Notes: a model not told the origin generated them from the letters alone. Positions 32,340 to 43,543 are shown, counted from the first letter of the stretch. The stretch is 64,000 bases of DNA from Cololabis saira (GCF_033807715.1 NC_084591.1:48589415-48653414), one strand, 5' to 3'. A program made the numbers and translations.

Positions 32340-33157
32340 ACAACCTCAAACAGTCACACTCCAAACTCCACTATGGCCAAGACCAAAGAGCTGTCAAAGG
32401 ACGTGAGAAACAAGGTCAGCAGCTTGGTGTGAAGAAATCAACTGTGGGAGCAATTATTAGAAAATGGAAGACATACAAGACCACTGATAATCTCCCTCCA
32501 TCTGGGGCTCCACACAAGATCTCAGCCTGTGGGGTAAAAATGATCACCAGAATGGTGAGAAAAGATCCCAGAACCACACGGGGACCTAGTGAATGACCTG
32601 AAGAGAGCTGGGACCAAAGTAACAAAGGAACCATCAGTAACACACTACGCCCCCAGGGACTCAGATTCTGCAGTGCCAGACGTTCCCCCTGCTGAAGACA
32701 GTACATGTACAGGCCCGTGTGAAGTTTGGTAGAGAGCATTTGGATGATGCAGAAGAAGATTGGGAGAATGTTATATGGTCAAATGAAACCAAAATAGAAC
32801 TTTTTGGTAGAAACACAACTTGTCGTGTTTGGAGGAGAAAGAAAGCTGAGTTGCATCCAAAGAACACCAGACCTACTGTGAAGCATGGGGGTGGAAACAT
32901 CATGCTTTGGGGATGTTTTTCTGCAAAGGGACCAGGACGACTGATCCGTGTAAGTGAAAGAACGAATGGGGGCATGTATCATGAGATTCTGAGTGAAAAC
33001 CTACTTCCATAAGCAGGTCATTGAAGATGAAACATGGCTGGGTGTTTCAGCAGGAAAATGATCCCAAACACATCGCCTGGGCAACGAAGGAGTGGCTTTG
33101 TAAAAAACATTTCAAGGTCCTGGAATGGCCTACCCAGCCTCCAGATCTCAAGTCCGT
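32340..33157 (+). pseudogene. Tc1-like transposase, broken
   Basis: Starts [14 protein letters not shown], then loses about 20 codons and resumes [20 protein letters not shown]. Later motifs are [19 protein letters not shown] and [20 protein letters not shown], then ENDPKH and [12 protein letters not shown] before family A sequence cuts it at 33158. In WSNETK the catalytic Asp is replaced by Asn. There are several frameshifts. Tc1 enzymes cut and paste between inverted repeats at TA sites; this one cannot work. Confidence 0.85.
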
Positions 33158-33620
33158 TGCAAGTCGGAAATGAGAGAAACACAGGAAAACACACAAAGGG
33201 CACACAAGACTTTGGAATCTGCAACGGGAACAGGCAGAGATACAAATAGCAACCATTTCAGGTCTCTAAAGCTGAATCAAGACTAGGTTACTGCGATTAT
33301 CTGTCCCCCAAAACTGTGGTGTGAGTATGTAGGTGAGTGAGCAGGTGTGTATGTCTGTGTAACTGTGTCTGTTCAAAGTGAAAACAAGGTTTTACCTGAA
33401 CTGCAACTACAGTGGAGGAGGGAGGGCACAACCACGCCACCCGAGAGACCAGAAGTCGACAAGGAAGAAACCCGAACCCAGGCCACCAGCCACCCCACGG
33501 AGGACCAGAAGAGCGAGGGAGGAAATCCCCCGCCAACAAGCCCTGCCCCCTCCCAGTGGGAAGCCCCAGGCGGAGCCCCCATGACCACGGGAGGAGGCAG
33601 CCAGGAAACTTACGGTGATA
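33158..33620 (-). repeat. Family A retroposon, first part, cut by a chimeric insertion
   Basis: It begins abruptly at CCGTTGCAAGTCGG after Tc1 sequence and runs through CAACCATTTCAGGTC, CTGCGATTATCTG and the GTGGAGGAGGGAGGGCACAACC block to the GGCAGCCAGGAAACTTACGG segment. It resumes at 33936. Confidence 0.7.
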
Positions 33621-33638
33621 AGTAAGTTATCACCGTAA
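33610..33638. repeat. Perfect 12-bp inverted repeat at an insertion junction
   Basis: TTACGGTGATAA, a 5-nt loop (GTAAG), then TTATCACCGTAA. The left arm belongs to family A; the right arm is the first part of the inserted segment, as if synthesis snapped back on the target. Confidence 0.85.
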
Positions 33639-33934
33639 CCATCTCAAAGATTAAGCCATGCAAGTCTAAGTACACACGGCCGGTACAGTGAAACTGCAAA
33701 TGGCTCATTAAATCAGTTATGGTTCCTTTGATAGACCAGCTATCTGTGTCTGCTTCTCGATGAATTCAGGAATACATTTGGGATGATGAGAAAGATCTGC
33801 GTCCATGATGTTTATGTTCATGTTTATGTTTATGTTCATGTTCATGTTCTGGATCTCTGGATCCAGAACAACAACTAGAGACAACATCTGTTGTATTAGA
33901 CGCTATATAAATAAAATTGAATTGAATTGAATTG
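33621..33934 (+). mobile_element. Chimeric insertion: 18S rRNA fragment joined to a SINE/LINE tail
   Basis: The segment lies between TGATA (33616-33620) and TGATA (33935-33939), a 5-bp target duplication, within a family A copy. It holds, in order, an inverted target scrap, an 18S rRNA fragment (33642-33732), about 65 bp of unknown origin, and the GAATT-tailed end (TTATGTTCATG repeats, TAGACGCTATATAAATAAAA, GAATTGAATTGAATTGA). The structure suggests template switching by a LINE reverse transcriptase. Confidence 0.72.
33642..33732 (+). rRNA. 18S rRNA 5'-region fragment (pseudogene)
   Basis: AGATTAAGCCATGCAAGTCT, then ACACGGCCGGTACAGTGAAA, then TGGCTCATTAAATCAGTTAT and GGTTCCTTTGAT match roughly bases 35-125 of eukaryotic small-subunit rRNA. 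There is one visible difference, GCAAATGG for the usual GCGAATGG, a CpG transition. Only about 91 bp remain, so it is not functional. Confidence 0.9.
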
Positions 33935-33935
33935 A

Positions 33936-34160
33936 TAGACCAGGACCCAGTCGAGCACCAGCAACCTGGCATAGGCCGATCACGTGGCCAAGAGGTCCAT
34001 ACCCTCCAGGCCCACAACCCCAAACCCGGCGAGAGGCCAGCCTGCCCGGAGAGAAGGGGCCACCTCGACGGGCACAGAGCGCGAGAACCCCCCCAACAAG
34101 GAGCCACCCAGACAAGCCAACAGCAAAAAACCCCAAACCCAGGTTAGACAACGGACACCC
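33936..34160 (-). repeat. Family A retroposon, second part
   Basis: ATAGACCAGGACCCAGTCGA continues from 33620, then GCCGATCACGTGGCCAAGAG and CCAACAAGGAGCCACCCAGA; compare GGACCAGGACCCAGGCGAGC at 4322 and the minus strand of the GC-rich part at 59200-59300. Confidence 0.65.
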
Positions 34161-34166
34161 ATCCAT

Positions 34167-34244
34167 CCATCCATCCATCCATCCATCCATCCATCCATCC
34201 ATCCATCCATCCATCCATCCATCCATCCATCCATCCATCCATCC
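34167..34244. repeat. (ATCC)n microsatellite
   Basis: About 19 copies of ATCC (GGAT on the other strand), leading into an RTE-type tail repeat. It resembles the TGGA tail of the LINE copy ending at 49389. Confidence 0.95.
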
Positions 34245-34385
34245 ATTTTCTATATCCGCCTTATCCTTTGCAGGGTCACGGGGGTCTGCTGGAGCTTATC
34301 CCAGCTAATTACAGGCTAGAGGTAGGGGTTACACCCTGGACAGGTCGCCAGTCCATCGCAGGACACCCATTCACAGATCATTTCT
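34245..34385 (-). repeat. RTE-type 3' tail repeat
   Basis: TTATCCTTTGCAGGGTCACG and GACAGGTCGCCAGTCCATCG match the 4420 repeat. On the minus strand it leads into the GGAT tail, as in RTE-type LINE ends. Confidence 0.65.
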
Positions 34386-34930
34386 ATACAAATGGTCACA
34401 TAACTGGCTTGCAACTACCTTTTCCATAATTTTAGATACAAATGGAAATTGGTCTATAATTAGCTAAAATAACGATAATGTAATGAAGTAACAGCTGAGA
34501 TTCCCCTGTAATACATGGTATATTGACTTACAAACATTCTTGAAGACAAACTACTACATTTACTCTAACTAGCACTCTTTGGTATTAGTACCATTGGGGT
34601 TATATTAGTACCATTGGGGTTATAAAAGCTAGGGGCTGTATGCCCCTGGCTTTTGAACTTGTGTCTGATCAGCCTGTATGGCTCTTTGCATCTTCAAAGG
34701 AGCAATGTGTAATGTGAATCCAAAAATCAAATTCATACTCCACACTCCAATCAAAGTGGGAGTAGTACAGCTGCGCAAATTAAGTTGGTCTGTCATCGGG
34801 TAAGAAACAAGAAGACTCACAGTCCCTCTTTGTCAACTCTAAAGCGGGAATTCACCACAATATATTGTGAATCAAAACCCAAAACATGAGAATCTTTATT
34901 TTGGGATATTTTCACTTACAAACTTACACA
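34386..34930. other. Noncoding DNA
   Basis: A tandem pair TTAGTACCATTGGGGTTATA at about 34578-34624 is the only structure seen. Confidence 0.45.
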
Positions 34931-35402
34931 ATATCGGCTGCCCTCGTCCTCCCTTAGCTGACCTCTACAACTCTCGTTGCCTCAGCAGAGCTAGGAACAT
35001 CACGGACATCATGAAGGACAACATTCACCCCAGATTCCACCTCTTTAAACTTTAACCCTCAAGGAGGTACTACAGGGCTATACAAGCCAGGACAAATAGA
35101 TGCAGAAACAACTTTTTTTCCAAAAGCTGTCTCTATCCTAAAAATCTAACTTGCACTAAACTCAAACTACACTGTGACTCCTGCAACTACTCTGTGGACA
35201 AATACATTTGTGCAATATCCATTTATCTGTGCAATGCACACCTTAAAGTTATGTCGGTCTGTTATGAATCTATATTGTGTCATGCATATTGTGTTATGTT
35301 TTTGTATTTTATGTCTACCACATCTGTTCACTGTAAGGAGCTGCCCTTCAAATTTCACTGTATCTATAAAGACAATAAAGGCATTCTATTATATTATATT
35401 CT
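34931..35402 (+). pseudogene. LINE 3' end (L2/CR1/Rex1-like)
   Basis: The frame reads LADLYNSRCLSRARN then DNIHPRFHLFKL, the C-terminal style of fish LINE RT proteins of the L2/CR1/Rex1 group (the Asp-x-x-His-Pro motif near the end). Then TTTCACTGTATCTATAAAGA and CAATAAAGGCATTC lead to an ATT-rich tail at 35402. Truncated at the 5' side, with stops. Confidence 0.6.
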
Positions 35403-37146
35403 CGCCCACAGTCACTTTTTTTTTTTTTCCAAAAAAGGATAATGAATTATCTGTAACACTGCAGTACATGTTTCCATACTGTGATGGTCCATTTTAGGGC
35501 CTCTGAGCTCACATGTTGATGCCACTTCTGGTTAAAGTTAACATAAGGCTCCATTTCTGTGCGTTGAAGCTTTATGTAGTTTTTGTGAATTAAGTTCTTA
35601 AGGAAACAGAGTAATTATTTGTGCTTGTTGTCCTATCAGCTATTGAAGAATAAGATGTCGATGCACTGCCATCTGAGGGATCAGAAAACACAGATGGCGT
35701 GCTTGGACTTGCTCTTGCCCTTTACGTACTAAAATTCTACATTCTCTGAATTGTTAAATAATTTTCAATGTAGAAGGAGGGATATGTAAATTCCTTTCCA
35801 AATCCTTCCATTTTTTCCCGTTAAGACCTCACACTGTCATGGACTCTGTTTTTCTATCTACTTTCTGACATAATTTGTTTCAAATAACATTTGAGGTTTG
35901 AGATAATCATCAAAATATAATCTTGATTATTGCTATTTGGTGTATAAGTGCATTATCTCAAGTGTTTGGGTCTGGGGAGGGTTCATTATCTGGGATTATG
36001 TTATAAGATTGCTATTGTATACAGATTGCTTACTAGTATGGATTTACCTGCACAAACATTTTAATGATAAAGATAAATGTTAAAAAGAAGAATGAATGCT
36101 TTGAGGCCTAAATATGAAGACGACAGATTTGAAATCGGTCGGGGTACCACACTCTTACTTCCAACATACTCATCTGTTGTTGCACCTACCCTGTCCCCTC
36201 TGTCGCACTCTCTGCACTTGCTCCATTTCTCCTGCGGTATCAAAACTTTATTGGATGCCGGCAGAGTCCTTGAGGGGAAACACTTTAAATGTCTCTGCAA
36301 TTATACTTCTAATAATGGCTTCATTCAGCTACACTCACACACATACTGAGACACACAGGCGGCTGCTGGCTGACAGTGACACAAAGGAAGTGGAAGTTAG
36401 TCAGTGAGGCTATTAATCTCTGTCACCTGAAGCTCTATGTGTGTATGTGTGTGTTTGTGTGTCTGAAGGGTAGCCAGAAGTTGGCAGAAAGCTGCAGAAA
36501 TCTTTATGTGTACGTCTGCTTTCTGTCCTGTCTTGGACACCATATCACTTCACTTCCTCATTTTTGAGAAAGGTAGTCAACATTTAGAATCACGATGCAC
36601 AAACATGTTGGCAGCTACTGTCGAATTTATTTAGTTGATTTTGGAGAAAAGATTCAGTAGACAGCTGGCATGAAAAGATCAAGGTGCTCATATGTTCCAA
36701 TTTTCATAAGCAGTAAGTGAACATCTTCATCGTCTCAATGCTGGTTCCCTGTTCACTGGGCTTTCTGGAGACACAAGGCTTATGAGCAAATTTTGATAAA
36801 CAGGAAGCATAGAGGGACTCTGATATATTGAGACTCAAAACAGTATTAATAAATGGCCAGATTTAAAAAAAAAAAGCAAAACCCAAAAAGGAAAAACAAT
36901 GAAGTCTCTGCATCGTAGCACCTTTGCTTAATAAACAGGGGGCAGATGTAATACAGACACTGTCTGAGAAATGTGTTTTGTCCTTACTGAGCGATGACTT
37001 TTATAGAATAGATACTGTAGATCATCTCTTTGGTATAATTCATTTATCTATAAAAAGCTCTTATTTTATCTTATATTTCTACCAGTAGTAATTCTATCAA
37101 GCAATTTGTATTACGTTCGTCCTACATTTTTGCCCGGATTCTGAGG
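35403..37146. other. Unique noncoding DNA
   Basis: T run at 35418-35429, otherwise AT-rich sequence. No gene or family recognised. Confidence 0.5.
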
Positions 37147-37490
37147 GGCGGCAGTTGCTCGGGTGGCAGAGCAATGATTGGCGAAGGCAAAGGATTGGTG
37201 GTTTGAAACCCGCTCCCCCCACTCATCTGTCGTTGTGTCCTTGGGCAAGACATATCACCCTCCTTGCCTCCAGTGAGGCCTCGCTGCTGTGTGAATGTGT
37301 GTAAATGTGTATGAATGTTCCGTTGGCGGTTGGAGAGGCCCTTAGGCGCATACTGGCTGCCACATTTCTGACAGTCTGCCCCAGGGCGGTGGCTACTCAT
37401 GTAGTTTACCATCACCAAGTATGTAGTCATCAAGTACTCTTTGAGTGTCCTCAAAAAAGTGAGATAAAAATCAAATCCTTTATTATGATA
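37147..37490 (+). repeat. tRNA-derived SINE
   Basis: The head GGGTGGCAGAGCAATG and GGTGGTTTGAAACCC resemble decayed A and B boxes. The body has GTGTCCTTGGGCAAGACATA and TCACCCTCCTTGCCTCCAGT, a common fish SINE pattern. The tail is GATAAAAATCAAATCCTTTA. Different from the 27 kb SINE. Confidence 0.75.
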
Positions 37491-37699
37491 TATAGGGTTC
37501 CATGAAGGACCATTTCATTGTTTTCATAGATGAGAAAAGATGACCTGTAGGCTAAACCATTTAAGCTTTTCTTCTCTCCACTGCAATCCTTTCTTTTCTG
37601 CAAAACAATTTCTGGAAAGCAGATTTAATTTATGATTTAAAGTTATTATAGTTATAGTTATAGTTATTTTAATCTGTTTTACTACTCTGTGAGCGTAGT

Positions 37700-39400
37700 T
37701 TATCAGCAGCCCAAGCCCAAGCTATTGTGACTGGGATTGAGGAACTCAGCTAGCAGAAGCTAATTAGCTGCAAGATGCCTCCCTTTTCCATGGATGATTA
37801 CCACAAACTGCTCCAGAAGATAGCAGTACTGGAAACAAGAATTCACAGGCTCAAAGTGAATGGGCAGATAAATGGACGATATGGGAATTAATCTACCCTG
37901 CTAAAAATAGTGAAAGGGAGCAGGCTAACAGAAAGCTAACTAACACCACCCAGACGCAACAGCAGCCGGGTATAAGTGGCAATAAATCAACAAGTCCTCC
38001 CTGGAACTCTTCGGTGCAAAGCAAAAGCACTACAAATTGCCTCCCTCAGATTTGAGAACCCAGCACCCGCTGATTTTGGATGACACCAAGTGGCCTGCAC
38101 TACCATTGCACAGCAATGTCTCTTCAACCCCAGTACCCAGTATGAGAAAGAAGGCTACAACAAAAGCTAAGAGCAAATTTCACCAAGACACAGGGATTCT
38201 ACTGGAGAACAAATTTACTCCACTCTCTCAAAATCCTGACTCCCTGAGAGAAGGCCCATCTTCTGGCTCCAGAGACAGTTTTGAGGCTAAATAATTTTTC
38301 TAAAGGGCTACAGGCAGAGCTAACCACTGGGCCTTCATAGTGGGCGATGGAGCTGTCAATGAGATAAAATGCTTCTCCAGCAAACACACAAAAGTACTCT
38401 GTCTAACCAATGAGATGGTGTCTGATATCTCAAAGAAGATCCTGATCATTGCTGCTGAGCATCCGACAGCTAAAGCTCTCATCATACACACAGAAGCCCT
38501 GAAGCAACAATCGGAGGTATTAAAGCAAGACTTCACTGATCTGATGAACAAACTTGGATGCTTAAATACTGAGTTGTTTTTCAGTGGACCTGTACCGACG
38601 GTTGGGCAAGGAGATGAGAGATTCAGCAGGCTGATGATGTTAACAGATGGCTCAAAGATACATGTACCACTCAATCAATGAATTTTATTGACAATTTCAA
38701 CATCTTTTGGGGTCGCAGACATCTCTTTAAGGCAGATGGCTCTGGTCTGAACAAGCCAGGAGGACAGTTGCTAAGCAGCAACATTTTTTTATCATTTGCG
38801 CCACAAACAAGCAGCCCCTGACAAGAACAAGAGGCAGGATGTTCCAAAACAACCGATAAGACGGCGCTCTGGTGAGGATGCTGAAATAAGGACCGACCAT
38901 GGAGGACAGCAGAGTCAGAGAGAAACTGCAGGGTCATCATCCTCATCTTCACCCCAACAGCTGAAGTCTCCAGCAGCCCCAACAGCCCAACGAGGGGAGT
39001 CTGAACAAGCCTCAACAGGAGACACCGAACCCTCACCACCCCAGAGACCACCCAGCTTTCTCTCTCCAGGCAGTCAGGACTCCCTCACAATTCACTCACA
39101 GGATGAAATATTGTAAATATTGGAATCCAGGTAACACCATGCCAAAATCTTTTATTTAACCCCCCACATCACCCAACCGCTTCCAAACCACCACCTCGGA
39201 AACAGCAGTCAACCAAAAGTCCCCGCCCTCCCCCAACTTCCTCTGAACCAACTTATCAGTGATGTCTGATATGCGCCGGGTCCAGGCTGTAATGTCAATA
39301 TTAACATTGTTCTGTCCCAGGAAAAGTCAGACCCCCATGAAGTTCAATCAGGTTTCCCTATCCCTGTGATGATACGTAAAAGAAAAGGTATCACATTGGT
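37700..39400 (+). pseudogene. LINE ORF1 relic with SGNH-esterase-like domain
   Basis: Pieces in different frames. MPPFSMDDYHKLLQKIAVLE is a short coiled N-terminus (37777 on). Later, VVGDGAVNEIKCFSSKHTKV, then IIAAEHPTAKALIIHTEALK, FTDLMNKLG and FFSGPVPTVGQGDERFSRLM, then FIDNFNIFWGRRHLFKADG (about 38320-38760) match the SGNH/GDSL esterase found in ORF1 of CR1/L2-type fish LINEs. The nucleophile GDS appears as GDG and the catalytic GTND is not seen, so it is dead. Sequence to 39400 looks like the ORF1-ORF2 junction. Confidence 0.65.
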
Positions 39401-39499
39401 GAGAAATGAAAAGGGTTCAATTAAATCTGCCAATCTATTGAGTATATATATATGATATGAGTGCCCCTCAGCCGGCACCGAGGACCCGGTGTGCCCCTC

Positions 39500-39661
39500 A
39501 CCCGGTGCCTCGGATCCTGCCCAGTCCCGAGAGCGTCCCTCTGACCCGTCTGGGCGGTCTGCCTGGTCCCGAGTTCGGGTCCCTGATCCGTCTCGCCGGT
39601 GTGCCCGGCCCCGAGGACGGCCCCCTGAACTGTCTTGCCGGTCTGCCCGGCCCTGAGGACA
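39500..39661. repeat. 42-bp GC-rich minisatellite
   Basis: About four units of 42 bp based on GGTCTGCCCGGCCCCGAGGA. On the minus strand it encodes a 14-residue repeat ([28 protein letters not shown]), so the period is a whole number of codons. It follows directly after the gypsy RT sequence. Confidence 0.8.
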
Positions 39662-39689
39662 TTTATCATTGCCTGGAAAATGGCAGGGG

Positions 39690-40110
39690 CATTGCTCAGG
39701 CTGAACGGCATTACGAGATACACGAATTGTCCAGTTGGGGTGTTGAATGCTGTCTTCCATTCATCTCCCTCTCTGATGCGGATGAGGTGATAGGCATTGC
39801 CAGGTCAAGCTTGGAGAAAATGGTAGCCCCCTGGAGTTCTTTGAAGGCAGTAGAGATGAGTGGCAGTGGGTAACGGTTCTTTATGATGATATCATTCAGT
39901 CTTCTGTAGTCGATGCAGGGTCTCAAAGTCTTGTCTTTCTTCTGGACGAAGAAAAAAAAACCTGCCCCAGCAGGAGATGAAGAAGGAAGAATGAGACCAG
40001 CAGCCAGGGAGTCATTGATGTAAGTCTCCATGAGTTTTCTCTCGGGCTCAGGGAGAGAATACAGGTTGTACCGAAGACCTGAAGGAAGTCATGGTATTCA
40101 GTTGGCACCC
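39690..40110 (-). pseudogene. Sushi-like RT, N-terminal half, frameshifted
   Basis: [59 protein letters not shown] and [10 protein letters not shown] are the standard gypsy RT fingers and first catalytic Asp. A frame change after SKLDL leads to [16 protein letters not shown]. An A9 run near 39952 also disturbs the frame. Confidence 0.82.
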
Positions 40111-40229
40111 CAGGGAGGTCAGGTGAAGAGCTGGAGCTGGAGGAGTGAAATGGAGATCTGGCATGCTGCAGGCACCTTTGATGATAGGAGGAGCTTCACT
40201 CCAGGATAGCCCCAGTGAGAGGCAGGCAG

Positions 40230-40480
40230 TAAGAGCTTAGAATGTGGAACTGGATGTCTTGTGATGATTACCAGAAAGAAGCAGGTGAACAGGAGAGGTC
40301 TGATGCGTGACAGTGCACAATATGTGTCCATCTAAGGCTCTAGCAGGAACCGGAAAAAGCAAAGGAACAAGCTTGAGTCTTAGCTGAAGGATTACCTCCT
40401 CAGCAATAATACAAGCATCAGCCCCAGAGTCAAAGAAGATAGCAATGGAGTGGGGGTCATCTGGAAGGAGAAACTGGCCT
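40230..40480 (-). pseudogene. Sushi-like protease region
   Basis: IAIFFDSGADACIIAEEVIL has an intact DSG active-site turn in the retropepsin context. ALDGHILCTVTHQTSP and LLLSGNHHK follow. It lies between gag and RT. Confidence 0.7.
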
Positions 40481-40562
40481 TGGAATATAGGTCTCTAGTT
40501 TTGGGTAGGTGACAGGGCAGTTGACCTCACCAGGGTCTCCCCAACTACTGGTGAGTTGTGGA

Positions 40563-40650
40563 TCATGTTCTGGGTCTCTGGAAAGCGTCTGACAACTTTT
40601 GTTGTATTAGACGCTATATAAATAAAATTGAATTGAATTGAAAATTGAAT
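40563..40650 (+). repeat. Truncated SINE-like tail inserted in gag
   Basis: ATCATGTTCTGGGTCTCTGG, GAAAGCGTCTGACAAC, and TATAAATAAAATTGAATTGA: the 3' 90 bp of the 7050 family, 5'-truncated, in the opposite orientation to the gypsy element. Confidence 0.8.
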
Positions 40651-40729
40651 TTGGCTGGACAGCTAGAGATGTGGTAGGGTGAGGTTGGCTGCTGCAGTAC
40701 CCCCATGGGAGCTCGGTGGAAAAAAGTGC

Positions 40730-41398
40730 TGGGCCCCCCCATGACGCTTCTGCCGTCGACGGGCCTTGATCCGTAGGTCAATGCGGAGTCGATCATCCCG
40801 TCCAAGGTGAGGGGGGTGTCATGTTAGACCAGTTCATCTTTAATATAGTCACTGTGGAAGAAGACTTCACAGAGAGCTGAACTGTTCCAACTGCTTTGCC
40901 TGGCTCTGGTGTGGAAATCAATAGAATAATGTGCCACCGTGTGCACACCTTGCTTCAGTCCCATCAGTCCCTTTGTTGACTCTGACCCACAATTCTCGAA
41001 CCCAAAAACCTTGAGAAGTTCAGGAGCAAACAGGTCAAAGGAAGCACAGTCTGATGCACGAGACAAATGCAAACTTTGCCGGTTCCATGGCAAAGGTTAC
41101 AGAGCGAACAGAAGATAGCAGTTGTTGAGGAAGGGGCCACAAGTCTCTCCATCACCATTGTAATGTTCCGGGGTTCCCACCCGGGGCTCAGGAGCATCTC
41201 TGGGTGGTGAAGAGGCGGGTACAGGTGCCGGAGCAGAAGCTTATGTTCCTGAAGTGGGGGCAGACGCAGCAGATGGAGAAGGCTGGGAGAAGCGGGCTGC
41301 TAGATGTTGCATCTCTCCGGTTAACACTGCTAGCTGCTGCAGGCCTCCCTCAATCGTCTCAAGGCGATCAAGTGGTGTGGGATTGTGTGCTGGGTCCA
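40730..41398 (-). pseudogene. Sushi-like gag
   Basis: Starts MDPAHNPTPLDRLETIEGGL just after the LTR. Capsid features follow after a frame change: EHYNGDGETCGPFLNNCYLL, SFDLFAPELLKVFGFE, GLKQGVHTVAHYSIDFHTRA, SDYIKDELV, TLDGMIDSA. These match the capsid of Sushi-ichi-type gag, the ancestor of RTL and PEG10 genes in mammals. Several frameshifts and stops. Confidence 0.78.
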
Positions 41399-41416
41399 TA
41401 ACTGGCCAGATTGTAC

Positions 41417-41989
41417 TGTAACAGGTATGGAGTGAACCCAATCGCAGCACAAATGAACCAGGTTTTTGTATTTAACAGTCTTTATTTGACAGGTTATAGT
41501 AGGTCAGAGGATGGCAGCAGAGACTGGATCCAGAGCTTGATAAGTTCCTAGAGGATGTTAGCTGGAGAGGAGAAACTTATCAGGTAGGTTTCTTGGGGGA
41601 GCAGGAACTGGCCTAGTGTCAACCAGCCATAGGCAGACAAGGAACGGAAAGCAGGGAGGCAAACTCATGGTCAGAGACAGAAGGCAGGAGGATTTACCGG
41701 GGCTGAGATGGAAGTGACGGTTGGGGGCAAGTCAGGTTGATACCAGGTAAGCAATCTGGGAAAAAGTGCTGGAGAGTCAGGCATGGGAGCAAAAACAATC
41801 TGGCTGTGATTCTGTGAATCAGAGAGGCTTAAATACAGGCTTCAAACACATGAGGAGCACCTGAGTGCACCTTAGTGCATAGGTGAACAGAGTTGGTTGA
41901 TGTGGTGCATGTAGCCGGCAGGGAGAGTGGAGCAGAGGGGAGGAGAGTTGAAAATTACTGGCAGGGCAGCAGAGGAATGGATTGTGACA
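41417..41989 (-). mobile_element. 5' LTR of the Sushi-like element
   Basis: 573 bp from TGTCACAATCCATTCC (41989) to ...ACCTGTTACA (41417); ends are TGT...ACA. GTACAATCTGGCCAGTT then ATGGACCCAGC follow, so gag begins 19 nt after the LTR. The minus strand has TTAAGCCTCTC and an AATAAAG-type signal near the end (41466-41490). Confidence 0.75.
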
Positions 41990-43543
41990 ATTTTATTTCA
42001 TTTAATTTGTTTTACAGATACTCTTGCTTCCATCCAGCTTAGTGATTAAAATTAATAAATAAATTAAGTGTGAGCTTTCATGGTTGTCTATGTTTTGTCT
42101 CTGCATAGCTCCATCGGTGTGGTTTCAGGGTGTGCCTTGTTCCTCAAAAGATGGCAGCTAAGACTGCATCCAAAGGTTCCATTTTACACTTTTACTGAAA
42201 GGTTCAACTATCTTGAATTGTTATATACTTACATTTTTTTAATCTAGCTGTCATCTTACGAGGTGTAGGATTGATTAAGCTGAAAACAAACGTTTTGGTA
42301 CTGGCCGTTATGTGTCTGATTGTCTTAGGAAGGAAACCAATAACAGATAGATTTGGAAACAAAAAGGGGGCAAGGCCAAAGATGGCGCTCGCTATAGAGC
42401 ACAGAAAATAGAGGTTTAAGGTCACATAACCTAAAGTATTTAAAGCTTCTGAATTGCAGTAAAAGTAAAATGAATTTTTTGCTGCTTGACCAATATGAAT
42501 AGGCACATACATTGCATAATATGAGATCATTAAGTCAGTACATTTAATGCACACTGCAGCAGTACAGTTGTAGAGGGAAATAAAAAGACAAAATAAGAAA
42601 GTTATGGACAACAGGCTCTGGGACTCATATTCAAGCCCAATGCTTTGGGTCATGTGACTACCCTCCTCCTTTTATATAGTTATTTTGTGATTTCTATGTT
42701 ACTCCTTTTGTAAGCCAGAGTTGTAAAATATGTTTCTTGTGAGCGCTTACTGTTGGCACTGTCAGTGCATCAGTTTCTTCTGGAGAAAGATAACATCTAA
42801 TGTCTGTTCATGTAAACTGTAGTGTATATGTACAACAGAGAATTAAATTAAAGCATAACTCATTCTTTGTAAACTGCTGTGAAGGCAATCCGGGTAATGG
42901 AATGATGTCATAAAGAAAGGAAACAAAAAGGATGGGTACATTGAGTATTATTTTGATAAACACTTAAGTAATCCTTTTTTTAACATATGCGTGTACAGAT
43001 ACATGCATGTATGTAAGTGTAAGCATGTGTAGTGTACATATGTATGTGGATATGTAATGTGCTTGTATGTATGTACATGTATGGATATATGCGTAGGTAC
43101 ATCATAAGCAGATAGGTATTATTCATTTGTGTTTATTTCATACAAGGAAAATGTCTCAAACATGTCAGATAAAAGACATTTTGAAATGTAAGAAGGGGGG
43201 GCATTCATAAGCTGAGGCTTCAGCCCTGACCCTTTGGTCTTGACCTATGTGTTCATGCTTGGTGGTGACCAATACATTTTTTTTCATTCATTCATTTCAT
43301 TCAAGGCCACCTCGACCGTCCCAGCATGCGATGAGTTGAAAATGAAAATGTTTTGTTCTTATTGTTAAAGGATTGCTGAAGTCCACGGTCAGGCTAAGAA
43401 TTATGGTGAGGGAATGACGCAGGTTGGGTTTTGCAGAAGGAAAAAAAATTGAGCACCTTGAATTGCTTTTTGTTTTTTAAATATATTCAGACTACCAATT
43501 GGACTATAATCTTGAAAAATGTTATTTACACATGTCCTAACAA
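41990..43543. other. Noncoding DNA with degenerate TGTA repeat
   Basis: No gene recognised. 42980-43101 is a degenerate (TGTA/CATG)n microsatellite. Confidence 0.5.

Larger units (their letters stand above)
39420..41989 (-). mobile_element. Second Sushi-like Ty3/gypsy element (5' LTR, gag, protease, partial RT)
   Basis: Minus-strand order: LTR 41989-41417, gag 41398-40730 with a SINE tail inside, protease about 40480-40230, RT about 40110-39690, then a GC-rich minisatellite and loss of homology. RT breaks off soon after [16 protein letters not shown], so RNase H and integrase are absent. It is a different copy from the one at 21838: the two overlap only in that motif and differ there. Confidence 0.78.

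Noticed and set aside
33903..34246. Met-Asp-Gly-Trp repeat protein
   Set aside because: It is a read-through of the (ATCC)n microsatellite.
39344..39760. The two Sushi-like fragments as halves of one split element
   Set aside because: Both contain the YLVMPFS...FQ stretch with different nucleotides, so they overlap and must be separate copies.
42204..42653. 149-codon minus frame with hydrophobic stretches, possible receptor-like gene
   Set aside because: No clear family motif; Phe/Leu/Ile-rich translation is expected from AT-rich DNA, and no flanking splice signals or related frame was identified.
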